Source: a virus. Taken from it: 43,350 bases of DNA. A model generated the notes under the pieces. It saw only the letters and a program-made list of their open reading frames with translations, had not been told where the DNA came from and did no database searches. The stretch lies in IMG/VR virus record IMGVR_UViG_3300042544_000888, positions 1 through 43,350 of that record. One strand, given 5' to 3'. Below are positions 36,966 to 43,259 of this stretch, piece by piece; the stretch's first letter is position 1, and each line of letters opens with the position of its first letter. Position numbers and translations under genes: made by a program.

Positions 36966-38483
36966 CTAGTTCCTTGTGTTTACGTGCTGGATTCTAACTA
37001 CTTTGTCGTCGTCACTCTTTGAACCATAGATAATCAGTTCTGGGTGCTCGTTGTCTGGCTCAACATTGAACTTAGCAAACAGTTTGACTAGACTGTTCAG
37101 GTCTGTAACTTGTCTGTAATTTGCAATTGTTGCGCCACGTTTTGCTAGTGTTACTAGGCCACGAACAATCCAAGCCCAGGCACTTATGCGGTCTGCATCT
37201 AGGTTGCAGTCCATTTGCCTGAACTCGATTGTTCCACGGTTTGTGAACAGTGGCGTTGCATTTACTGTTCTTGGCTTGTCCGGCGTTAATCTCGGGTTGT
37301 TTTTTCTGATAGCTGATCCGATATATGACACTGGAAAATCCATTGCATAACTTGTGTTTTGCCGTCCGGCAATTGCTGACATGATGTGTTCTAGCCATTT
37401 GTATGCTGCAAACACTTGACCTACTTGGTTGGTTGTCAAGTCTGCTGCAAACACGTGGATGTGCGTGCCCGCACTATCATTCATCTCTGCATCTTCTTCG
37501 TTCAGGTTTTTACATAGCTCATACATTCCGCTGTGTTTCATCCTTTGGACACCGCCGACTGTGCGATATTCTGCACTTTCGCCACTGCTGCAACTTGAAC
37601 CACTGCAGTGATCTGGGTCGTCGTTTTGTTGCTCGCACCAGTCACAGTCACAGCTGTGATATGTGCAGTCTTCACAGTCACAATCGCAGTCGTCTGAACC
37701 GCTATATGATCTTAGTGAACCGTCTTCGCCTTTCTCGAAGCCGTTTGGTGCTTTGACACCTCTGCAGTCTGGAACTTCGATCTCGAAGCCATAAGTTCTG
37801 GCCGTGAGACCGTTGCCCAGCTGGTTTTGCAGTTCCACTAGCTGTGCTTCAGTTTCGGTTGGTCTTGGTTTTGGTTTGTTTTCAAACACTTTTTCAAGAC
37901 CCGTGCTACTCTTTTTTACTTCGTTATATCTTTCCAGCTCTTTGACTTTTTCTTTGTATGCGCCTATTGCCCATACTAAGTCTTCTTTGCTGATCACTAC
38001 TTCTTGCATTATTTTGAAGAACACGTAAGTGCTGTGTTGTGCTAGCGGTTTTTCTGCAACTTGTATATCTTCTACATACGCTTCGTAGTTGATGTTCATA
38101 CTCAATGATTCTGGGTATATTGAACTGCAAGCATATACTTCGTTTGATCCTATGCTTTGACTGCTTCTTGTCGCATCTGTAATTGCTTTCATGTATGCCA
38201 TCAAAGCAATCACTTGCGCTCTGTTGTTTTGCATATTTTGCAGGGTTACTGGTTCTGTGTTGCCTTGGAAAAATCCATGACCACCTAGCTTTAGATAAAG
38301 TTGCCTGCTTCTTGTTTGTATGAACCAGTCATTTTCATCTTTGTTTCCCGCAGCCTCGTTTATGTCCGCTTCGAGCCTGCTGTAATCCCACATTGGGCCC
38401 CAGCGCATAACTCCATCATCTACGCCGCGACTGTTTGTGGTGTTTGTTGTGTTGTTTCTAGCATTTATGTATACTAGAGTCAT
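36966..38483 (-). CDS. Amidoligase (glutamine-synthetase-like fold) with Cys/Asp-rich insert
   Basis: Predicted carboxylate-amine ligase of 505 residues, of the glutamine-synthetase-like amidoligase family. Motifs: YGFEIEV (231-237, metal-binding E234/E236), EDGSL (253-257), GTHIHV (339-344, H341/H343) and RGTIEFRQMD (416-425, E420/R422). Residues 1-225 are an unidentified N-terminal region. Unusually, 9 cysteines and many Asp lie between 266 and 298, inserted after the EDGSL motif; they could bind metal. Amidoligases couple ATP to amide formation on a peptide or small acid. A glutamine amidotransferase, the expected ammonia source, lies divergently at 39095. Known: family chemistry. Inferred: cooperation. 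Substrate unknown. Confidence 0.8.
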   Translation of the reverse strand: MTLVYINARNNTTNTTNSRGVDDGVMRWGPMWDYSRLEADINEAAGNKDENDWFIQTRSRQLYLKLGGHGFFQGNTEPVTLQNMQNNRAQVIALMAYMKAITDATRSSQSIGSNEVYACSSIYPESLSMNINYEAYVEDIQVAEKPLAQHSTYVFFKIMQEVVISKEDLVWAIGAYKEKVKELERYNEVKKSSTGLEKVFENKPKPRPTETEAQLVELQNQLGNGLTARTYGFEIEVPDCRGVKAPNGFEKGEDGSLRSYSGSDDCDCDCEDCTYHSCDCDWCEQQNDDPDHCSGSSCSSGESAEYRTVGGVQRMKHSGMYELCKNLNEEDAEMNDSAGTHIHVFAADLTTNQVGQVFAAYKWLEHIMSAIAGRQNTSYAMDFPVSYIGSAIRKNNPRLTPDKPRTVNATPLFTNRGTIEFRQMDCNLDADRISAWAWIVRGLVTLAKRGATIANYRQVTDLNSLVKLFAKFNVEPDNEHPELIIYGSKSDDDKVVRIQHVNTRN

Positions 38484-38521
38484 TTTCTTGGCGATTTCGC
38501 GCCATTGTTGGATTGTTTGGA

Positions 38522-38650
38522 TTAGAATGCCTTTCCTTGCGTATTTGCAATTGCTGTAATTATTACTACAGCATATGTTATGAATCCTACTACTACTAGA
38601 ACTGCTATTGTCAGTTCTAGCTTGTCTAATCTATGATTATCATGTATCAC
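38522..38650 (-). CDS. Putative single-TM small protein (42 aa)
   Basis: A 42-codon open frame upstream of the amidoligase. Its product has a charged start (MIHDNHRLDKLEL) and one transmembrane helix (about 13-35, TIAVLVVVGFITYAVVIITAI). The start is GTG; AGGA is almost adjacent, which is too close for a standard Shine-Dalgarno. The helix is too clean to ignore, but expression is uncertain. Confidence 0.4.
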   Translation of the reverse strand: MIHDNHRLDKLELTIAVLVVVGFITYAVVIITAIANTQGKAF

Positions 38651-38660
38651 ATCCTAACTA

Positions 38661-38721
38661 TAAATAAAAAGTGGGGGGAACCAGCGAGGGCTCCTACAGA
38701 CGAATGAGCTGGTTTCCCCAC
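38661..38721 (-). terminator. Terminator or attenuator in amidoligase operon leader
   Basis: Minus strand: a 14-bp stem GTGGGGAAACCAGC pairing with GCTGGTTCCCCCCAC (one bulge), containing a nested GCTC/GAGC stem, followed by TTTTTATTT. It lies between the minus promoter (38816-38844) and the first genes of that operon. Transcripts would therefore be attenuated here unless an antiterminator acts, or a short leader RNA is made. Confidence 0.7.
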
Positions 38722-38796
38722 AATCGTGACTATGCATAATTTATTACACAATATTTTCTATATTTTTATAAATTCTATGCCACTATAGATCTCAAA

Positions 38797-38813
38797 CGCC
38801 TATATAGGGGGCG
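38797..38813. promoter_or_regulatory. Operator-like palindrome, copy 1
   Basis: CGCCTATATAGGGGGCG covers the predicted transcription start region of the minus promoter, directly after its TAAAAT box, an ideal repressor site. A second version lies at 38868-38888. Confidence 0.45.
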
Positions 38814-38815
38814 AT

Positions 38816-38844
38816 ATTTTACCAAATTTGCCCAGTTTTGTCAA
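38816..38844 (-). promoter_or_regulatory. Promoter for amidoligase operon
   Basis: Minus strand TTGACA (38844-38839), 17-base spacer, TAAAAT (38821-38816): a near-consensus vegetative promoter. The transcript would start near 38809, inside the operator-like palindrome, and reach the hairpin terminator about 90 bases later. Confidence 0.75.
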
Positions 38845-38867
38845 GCATTTTTGCACAAGATCGAGCT

Positions 38868-38888
38868 CGCCTACCATATAGGAGGCCG
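38868..38888. promoter_or_regulatory. Operator-like palindrome, copy 2
   Basis: Imperfect palindrome with CGCCTA and ATATAGG-AGGC halves, similar to the one at 38797-38813 with a few inserted bases. It sits just downstream of a lone minus-strand TTGACA, where a -10 box would be expected. Confidence 0.4.
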
Positions 38889-38920
38889 TTTGTCAAGTAT
38901 TTTGCCCAGAAATTTTGATC

Positions 38921-38949
38921 TTGACACACCACCCACCGGCCATTACACT
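38921..38949 (+). promoter_or_regulatory. Weaker upstream promoter for amidotransferase gene
   Basis: TTGACA (38921-38926), 17-base spacer, TACACT (38944-38949). It is preceded by TTTTGCCCAGAA, a block also found upstream of the early promoter at 40403. The -10 matches consensus at four of six positions. Confidence 0.45.
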
Positions 38950-39012
38950 ATGTATAGGAATAACGAAACCCCCACAAGGCCAATGTTATCCCGAAAAAGT
39001 TTCCCAAACCCA

Positions 39013-39042
39013 TTGACACGACCGTTGTTTTTGGGTTAAAAT
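39013..39042 (+). promoter_or_regulatory. Main promoter for amidotransferase gene
   Basis: TTGACA (39013-39018), 18-base spacer, TAAAAT (39037-39042), a strong vegetative promoter. Transcription would begin near 39049, 46 bases before the preferred start codon. Confidence 0.75.
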
Positions 39043-39094
39043 TGGGTATTAGGTAATTTTAGTGAGCCGGATGGCTCGGATTGGTATTGATATT

Positions 39095-40141
39095 ATGTGT
39101 GGTATTGCAGGTTTTAGTTTGTCGCCTACTTCTAAGGTGAATGCTCGTAAGTTGGCTCACGAGTTGTTGTGTGGTATTGAGTCTCGTGGCGGTCAGGCTT
39201 CTGGCGTTGCGTGGCAGTCTGCTAAGGGTTCTGGCTTTTTTAAGCAGGATGTTGCAGGTTCTCGTTTGTCGCTTAAGACTATGGATAAGCGTAGTCGTGT
39301 TGCGGTTTTGCATACTCGTCTTGCTACTCATGGTAGTGTCAAGGTTAGTGCTAATAATCATCCGGTTATGTCGCCTGATAAGTCGATCTCGCTTGTTCAC
39401 AATGGTGTTATTTATAATCATGACATTGTTCGCAAGCAGTTTGTTGGCAAGTTAGCAGAGGTTGATACTGCGGTTATTCCTGCTATTGTTCAGTCGTTTG
39501 GCTTTGAGCGTTTTGACATGCTTGACGGCGACGCTAGTGTTGCGTGGCTTGACGAGAATAATCGTGGTGTGCTTATGGTTGGCCGTTTGTCGCATTCTCC
39601 TTTGTGTATTGCACAGTTGCATGACGGCTCGTTTGTGTTTGCTTCTACTGAGAAGTTGTTGCGTTCTGCTATTGAGAGTCTCAACTTGTCGTTCAGCTAT
39701 TTGGGCATTGTTGAGGAGCGCACTTTGTTTACTGTTCGTGAGGGTCGTATTGACGGCATGGATGTTTTGCCTGAGACTTCGCCGGAGTTTGAGGTTAAGG
39801 TTTCTGCTTCGTCGTATGGCCGTTATCGTGGTATGACTTCTGGCGGTTTCGGTTCTGAGTCTGGTTGGGATGATTACAAGTTTAATGCTTCTCCTGTTGG
39901 CGACGAGGTTGCCGAAGAGTTTGAGGATTACTTGTGTAATTTCTATGAGCAGGATGGCCAGTTCTATAACTGGGATGGCGTGTATGTTGGCGATCGTCGT
40001 AGCATGTTGGAGCAGTTTGAGGATTTCCGTTATAGCAAGTATTGGGATGGTGCTGGCATGGGGTCTGATGATGGTTTGTTTGATTATCGTGAGTCGTATA
40101 CGACTTCTGGTGGTCGCAAGTCGTTGTGGGATTGGGAGTAG
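39095..40141 (+). CDS. Class II glutamine amidotransferase (Ntn hydrolase)
   Basis: Releases ammonia from glutamine for a partner enzyme. MCGIAGFS places the catalytic Cys directly after Met, so removal of Met exposes the N-terminal nucleophile; hence the ATG at 39095. Further motifs are IESRGGQASG, HTRLATHG, NNHPV, LVHNGVIYNH and the DASVAWLDE strand. The amidotransferase domain covers about 1-200. The remaining 150 residues are Gly/Tyr/Asp-rich and match no known synthase, so this is a stand-alone domain needing a partner, likely the divergent amidoligase. An in-frame GTG at 39062 would add an 11-residue propeptide before Met, as processed in some PurF enzymes. Third codon positions are strongly T/G-biased. 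Confidence 0.85.
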   Translation: MCGIAGFSLSPTSKVNARKLAHELLCGIESRGGQASGVAWQSAKGSGFFKQDVAGSRLSLKTMDKRSRVAVLHTRLATHGSVKVSANNHPVMSPDKSISLVHNGVIYNHDIVRKQFVGKLAEVDTAVIPAIVQSFGFERFDMLDGDASVAWLDENNRGVLMVGRLSHSPLCIAQLHDGSFVFASTEKLLRSAIESLNLSFSYLGIVEERTLFTVREGRIDGMDVLPETSPEFEVKVSASSYGRYRGMTSGGFGSESGWDDYKFNASPVGDEVAEEFEDYLCNFYEQDGQFYNWDGVYVGDRRSMLEQFEDFRYSKYWDGAGMGSDDGLFDYRESYTTSGGRKSLWDWE

Positions 40142-40453
40142 TTTTTGGGTTGGCTCTCCCTCTCTGCCTATTATTATATATATTATTATTGTATATAATA
40201 CTAGGATATAGGAGGAGCTGAGATTTGGCTTTATTTTCATCGAATATGGTTCATCACTTGACATATTAGATGATTTCTCAGCTCCCCCTACCACACATAA
40301 ACACCACATCCGACATTTTTCTTAGTTTGGAAATAGTGTTTTTTTAAAGAAATAAAATAGGACATAGCGGAATAACCACCGGTTTTTGTCCAGAATTGGC
40401 ACTTGACTTTCATCGAATATGTAAATATCATGGAATATGTAAAAGGAGTTTTT
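40142..40453 (+). other. Leader/intergenic region with inverted repeat and direct repeats
   Basis: About 310 bases. It begins with an AT-rich run containing TATAAT (40194-40199), then GGAGGAG, and an inverted repeat GGAGCTGAGA/TCTCAGCTCC (40214-40223 and 40276-40285) enclosing 52 bases. Inside the loop a TTG codon 7 bases after GGAGGAG opens a 14-codon frame (MALFSSNMVHHLTY, 40225-40269), a possible leader peptide. The 14-mer TTTCATCGAATATG occurs at 40235-40248 and again inside the promoter at 40408-40421. No T-run terminator for the amidotransferase gene is visible. Confidence 0.45.
40403..40431 (+). promoter_or_regulatory. Early promoter for right-end small genes
   Basis: TTGACT (40403-40408), 17-base spacer, TATCAT (40426-40431). 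TTTTGTCCAGAA lies just upstream and TTTCATCGAATATG overlaps the spacer. Transcription would start near 40438, immediately before AAAAGGAG and the ATG at 40454. Confidence 0.65.
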
Positions 40454-40663
40454 ATGGCGGTTTACGCAGTTTACGAGGCAGACGGATTTCTGCCGGTGTT
40501 CGTCAGTCGAACACAACGCGACATAGAAGTGTGGGATTACACCACACACGACATTGTGAGATACGATCATCTGACACAGAAGCAGGTGGAGCTTTTACCA
40601 TACGCCACCGCAAAGGCCTACGAGGCCGTTTTGGAGGAATACAATGCTACAACACTACAGTAA
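40454..40663 (+). CDS. Hypothetical early protein (69 aa)
   Basis: A 69-residue protein, MAVYAVYEADGFLPVFVSRT..., with a beta-hairpin-like start and helical C-terminus (KQVELLPYATAKAYEAVLEEY). AAAAGGAG lies 5 bases before the chosen ATG, which is better than the upstream in-frame ATGs inside the promoter. First gene of the right early operon. No family recognised. Confidence 0.7.
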   Translation: MAVYAVYEADGFLPVFVSRTQRDIEVWDYTTHDIVRYDHLTQKQVELLPYATAKAYEAVLEEYNATTLQ

Positions 40664-40862
40664 GAAGCGGTTGTGCCACTACTGTCAGGATGAGCCTGTG
40701 AACACTTTTGAGGAGTGGGAATACTCTTGCTCGTATTGTGTGTTCGACTGCCCTGACTGTGGCAAGAGAACCCCATACGAAGCCGGCGGCTCGTGTTGCG
40801 ACGCATGCGACAACTGCCACGTCAACTACAAACAAGGAGAACACTATGGAACAGACAATTAA
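40644..40862 (+). CDS. Cys-rich zinc-finger-like protein (72 aa)
   Basis: A 72-residue protein with five paired cysteine motifs: C-x2-C (CHYC), CSYC, CPDCG, and CCDACDNC with C-x2-C twice. It can bind two zinc ions in a double-ribbon or treble-clef arrangement. GGAGG lies 6 bases before the ATG. It overlaps the gene before by 20 bases and after by 17. DNA- or protein-binding early function is inferred. Confidence 0.65.
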   Translation: MLQHYSKKRLCHYCQDEPVNTFEEWEYSCSYCVFDCPDCGKRTPYEAGGSCCDACDNCHVNYKQGEHYGTDN

Positions 40863-41133
40863 GGAAGCAATTGGCACAACCTTTACAGGTGCGCCGAAAA
40901 GAGAGGAAAGCGAAACTCGCTACCCTGTCTACTTCACCATTAAGGAGTTGGAGATTTTGGAAGACTTGATTTATGAGAGGTCTAACATCCTTGACTCTAT
41001 GAGTGAGTGGAAAGCCTACAAAAAAGATCATGACACTGCTAAGCGTTTAGGGCGTAAAGCAATTATGCTAGAAAAGCTGGCTGTCCGGTTCGGGCTTGCC
41101 ATTGACATGCGAACCGCAGAGGGGGCAAAATAA
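40846..41133 (+). CDS. Hypothetical protein (95 aa)
   Basis: A 95-residue protein starting MEQTIKEAIGTTFTGAPKRE, with a long helical region (FTIKELEILEDLIYERSNIL, then DTAKRLGRKAIMLEKLAVRFGLAI). AAGGAG lies 7 bases before the ATG. The upstream in-frame extension overlaps the Cys-rich gene and is rejected. Function unknown. Confidence 0.65.
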   Translation: MEQTIKEAIGTTFTGAPKREESETRYPVYFTIKELEILEDLIYERSNILDSMSEWKAYKKDHDTAKRLGRKAIMLEKLAVRFGLAIDMRTAEGAK

Positions 41134-41357
41134 TGAATAAGGAACAACTACAAAGGTTCGTGAACGAACTGAGCGACACCGAGCAGATTGTGATTTTTGC
41201 TTACACGAAGTTCGACATTGACTACGAGCGTGAGTCTGACAACCTGCCGAAACTAACCGACGAGCAGTGGGACAAGTTCCGCTACTGGATGAACAAGTAT
41301 GTTGACGTTTGGGAAGACTATAACGACGCTTTGCATTACGCAATGGAGGAGAAATAA
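41133..41357 (+). CDS. Hypothetical acidic protein (74 aa)
   Basis: A 74-residue acidic helical protein, MNKEQLQRFVNELSDTEQIVIFAYTKF..., rich in Asp/Glu/Trp/Tyr. The ATG overlaps the upstream stop (TAATG). No family recognised. Confidence 0.65.
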   Translation: MNKEQLQRFVNELSDTEQIVIFAYTKFDIDYERESDNLPKLTDEQWDKFRYWMNKYVDVWEDYNDALHYAMEEK

Positions 41358-41698
41358 TGTTAACTAAGGAATACGATTTAAACCTGTATGGCTCTGACAA
41401 GCACACAATGCGTTTGACGGCCTACCGGCTTTACTACGACTTTCAGGGCAACGTCAGCACCAACTACGACGACCAGTTTTTTACCCTGATCTTGACTAGG
41501 GCTGACGACAAGGCCACCATCAGGGAGTTGGTGAATAGCGACGCATTTTATGACATGCACCTTGTTGCCGATTACACCGACTATGACGATTGGCTTGAGT
41601 TTGACGGATTGACTTCTAGCAATTTACCGCCTAAAGTTATTGAGTGGCTGGAGACCCTGCCACCTTATACAATGCTTGACCAGAGGGAGCTGAAATAA
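41357..41698 (+). CDS. Hypothetical acidic protein (113 aa)
   Basis: A 113-residue acidic, beta-rich protein (MRLTAYRLYYDFQGNVSTNYDDQFFTLILTRADD), ending in a short helix with PPKVIEWLETLPPYT. Coupled to its neighbours by one-base overlaps. No family recognised. Confidence 0.65.
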   Translation: MLTKEYDLNLYGSDKHTMRLTAYRLYYDFQGNVSTNYDDQFFTLILTRADDKATIRELVNSDAFYDMHLVADYTDYDDWLEFDGLTSSNLPPKVIEWLETLPPYTMLDQRELK

Positions 41699-41946
41699 TG
41701 GGAAAACGTGAAGAAAAATTTTTTGAGTGGTATGAGCCTATTCAGCAAATGGCTGATAAGCATGGCGTGACCATTTACCAGATTGTAAACGCCCGAGAGA
41801 TTTGGGATTTCGCATACACGACAGGCAAATCTGATGGTTTGTCAGAGGCTATGAGTATCGTTAAGGGAGAGAATAACTTTGGCGACGCTGAGGTGGCAGA
41901 GGTTGGCCTGTTGCTGACCGATTTGCAGGAGGGTAAAGATGCCTAG
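41698..41946 (+). CDS. Hypothetical protein (82 aa)
   Basis: An 82-residue helical protein, MGKREEKFFEWYEPIQQMADKHGVTIYQIVNAREIWDFAY. Coupled by TAATG to the gene before; the next gene starts inside its last codons. No family recognised. Confidence 0.65.
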   Translation: MGKREEKFFEWYEPIQQMADKHGVTIYQIVNAREIWDFAYTTGKSDGLSEAMSIVKGENNFGDAEVAEVGLLLTDLQEGKDA

Positions 41947-42118
41947 CCCCTTGACAATTATCAAAAAAGCAGGTAGTCTGGTTATGTATTTTGACAATGA
42001 CAAGTATGACGTGATTGATTATGACAGACCTTATGAGGCTCAACCTGAGCCGGTAGCAACTAGGGAGCAGGCAAACCGCCTGTTTCTGGATATGTTTTTG
42101 GAGAAAAATTATGAGTAG
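41939..42118 (+). CDS. Small hypothetical protein (59 aa)
   Basis: A 59-codon gene with GGAGGG 5 bases before its ATG, overlapping the previous stop by 8 bases and the next gene by 8. Product begins MPSPLTIIKKAGSLVMYFDN, with a YDVIDYDRPYEAQPEP middle and a helical end. No family recognised; support is the Shine-Dalgarno and coupling. Confidence 0.7.
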   Translation: MPSPLTIIKKAGSLVMYFDNDKYDVIDYDRPYEAQPEPVATREQANRLFLDMFLEKNYE

Positions 42119-42455
42119 AATGTTTGTAACTGCGGATGGCAGTTGGGGCGTTATCACTGAAGAAGATTTCATGATCTTGCCTTGTGATAGTTTCAGTGAG
42201 GCCGATTGGGCAAGCATTGATAATGCTTCGGATGGCGACAAGATGGACATTGCTTTGTTGAGTTTGCTTAACAACACTTACGACCCCAGCAAGCCCGAGG
42301 AAGAGTTTGCTTTGTGGCAGGATGTTCCGGCGGTGCTGGAAACCCTGTCTCGCCTGATTACGGAGCTGTCCTTTAGCGAGGACAGTATCGCAAAGGTTGT
42401 TGAGCCTCGCCTGCGTGAGGTGTCGTTGCAACTGCGTGAGGCCTTGGGGCTGTAG
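42111..42455 (+). CDS. Hypothetical acidic protein (114 aa)
   Basis: A 114-residue acidic protein. First part MFVTADGSWGVITEEDFMILP looks beta-rich; the second half is helical (LWQDVPAVLETLSRLITELSF, then PRLREVSLQLREALG). TTGGAG lies 9 bases before the ATG. No family recognised. Confidence 0.65.
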   Translation: MSRMFVTADGSWGVITEEDFMILPCDSFSEADWASIDNASDGDKMDIALLSLLNNTYDPSKPEEEFALWQDVPAVLETLSRLITELSFSEDSIAKVVEPRLREVSLQLREALGL

Positions 42456-42583
42456 TGCGAGACGTTCACGCCGGTCACTGCGACCACCCATATACCGCTG
42501 TTGATGTTTGCCTTGACTGTGAGGTTCAGCACGAGTTTGTTGTTTGTATCGATTGCGATACGATTTTAGAAGAAAAGGAATAG
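42455..42583 (+). CDS. Tiny zinc-binding protein (42 aa)
   Basis: A 42-codon gene starting at a GTG that overlaps the previous stop (TAGTG). Product begins MRDVHAGHCDHPYTAVDVCL and has H-C-x-H, C-x2-C (CLDC) and C-x2-C (CIDC) motifs, a complete single zinc-ribbon-like set. The metal pattern plus coupling support it despite its size; no standard Shine-Dalgarno at ideal spacing. Confidence 0.6.
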   Translation: MRDVHAGHCDHPYTAVDVCLDCEVQHEFVVCIDCDTILEEKE

Positions 42584-42593
42584 AAGTAAAATT

Positions 42594-42797
42594 ATGTCTA
42601 GTAAGAAGCAAATATTTTTTGTTGTTGGCGTTGACCTGAATGATGGGGCAATGTTTGTTGATGATGATGCGACTGTTGAGTTAGCTAAGTTGGGCCGGAG
42701 TGCCTATGACGTTGAGTTTGATGAGTGGACTACGCACGAAACTGACGCTGAGATTAACGAGGCCGAACGTATCCTCAAGGAAGCGTTGGACTGCTAA
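42594..42797 (+). CDS. Hypothetical acidic protein (67 aa)
   Basis: A 67-residue acidic protein (IFFVVGVDLNDGAMFVDDDATVELAKL; DAEINEAERILKEAL at the end). AAAAGGAA lies about 12 bases upstream. Coupled to the next gene through TAATG. No family recognised. Confidence 0.65.
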   Translation: MSSKKQIFFVVGVDLNDGAMFVDDDATVELAKLGRSAYDVEFDEWTTHETDAEINEAERILKEALDC

Positions 42798-42961
42798 TGG
42801 CGTTGAGAGAGTTTCGTGTGACCAAGATCGTCACCACTGAGGTTAGCAACGTTTTTTATGCTGAAGATGAGGCTGATGCCGTCAAGACCAGCATGATCTT
42901 TGACACTTGGCCGGAGGAAACCACTGTGACCTACGTTGATTATTCGGCGGAGGAAGCATGA
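42797..42961 (+). CDS. Small hypothetical protein (54 aa)
   Basis: A 54-codon gene at TAATG. Product begins MALREFRVTKIVTTEVSNVF and contains YAEDEADAVKTSM, a beta-strand plus helix pattern (V-x-A-x-x-E-x-D-A) common in tiny phage proteins. It overlaps the next gene by 4 bases. No family recognised. Confidence 0.65.
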   Translation: MALREFRVTKIVTTEVSNVFYAEDEADAVKTSMIFDTWPEETTVTYVDYSAEEA

Positions 42962-43176
42962 GGCAGGAGTATTTTCGTGAGGCCATTCGTGAGCACGTAG
43001 CGAACCTGTTTGAGGATGAGGAGATGCCCCTACTGGCTGACTGCGTGTTGGGCGAGTGGGAAGAGGAAAAGCTTGACAAAGCTTTCGCTGAAGCGTATTA
43101 TTCTCTTGATAGGGCTTTAAAGAAGTTGAGCCGGTTGGCGGTTCGGATAGGCTATCTGGAAAAGGATGGAAAATGA
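42958..43176 (+). CDS. Hypothetical protein (72 aa)
   Basis: A 72-residue helical protein (YFREAIREHVANLFEDEEMPLLADCVLGEW; SLDRALKKLSRLAVRIGYLEKDG). ATGA overlap with the previous gene and with the next. No family recognised. Confidence 0.65.
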   Translation: MRQEYFREAIREHVANLFEDEEMPLLADCVLGEWEEEKLDKAFAEAYYSLDRALKKLSRLAVRIGYLEKDGK

Positions 43177-43259
43177 GTAAGATGAATGAACTATGGTTGG
43201 AAGAAAACTATCCTGCGGAGATGCCGCAGATTATTGTAGAGGAGTCTACGGATGAATAA
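43173..43259 (+). CDS. Very small hypothetical protein (28 aa)
   Basis: A 28-codon frame coupled by ATGA to the gene before and overlapping the SSB start by 8 bases. Product begins MSKMNELWLEENYPAEMPQI and is acidic. GGATGG lies 6 bases before the ATG. It may be a real mini-protein or a coupling device. Confidence 0.45.
   Translation: MSKMNELWLEENYPAEMPQIIVEESTDE

Larger units (their letters stand above)
38723..39061. other. Divergent control region between amidoligase and amidotransferase
   Basis: About 340 bases without a convincing gene. It contains a minus promoter, one strong and one weaker plus promoter, and two related palindromes, CGCCTATATAGGGGGCG (38797-38813) and CGCCTACCATATAGGAGGCCG in two parts (38868-38888). 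There are also repeated TTTGCCCAG and TTTGTCAAG words, the perfect palindrome CGAGCTCG (38862-38869), and an AT-rich segment (38735-38780). A second minus-strand TTGACA (38890-38895) lacks a fitting -10. The layout indicates coordinated control of both flanking operons. Confidence 0.6.

Noticed and set aside
40258-40263. TTGACA as a plus-strand promoter
   Set aside because: There is only GC-rich sequence 16-18 bases downstream, with no -10 box.
39452-40309. Open frame on the minus strand antisense to the amidotransferase
   Set aside because: Same cause: codon bias of the sense gene leaves the antisense frame open. The product is repetitive Arg/Thr/Ile without domains.
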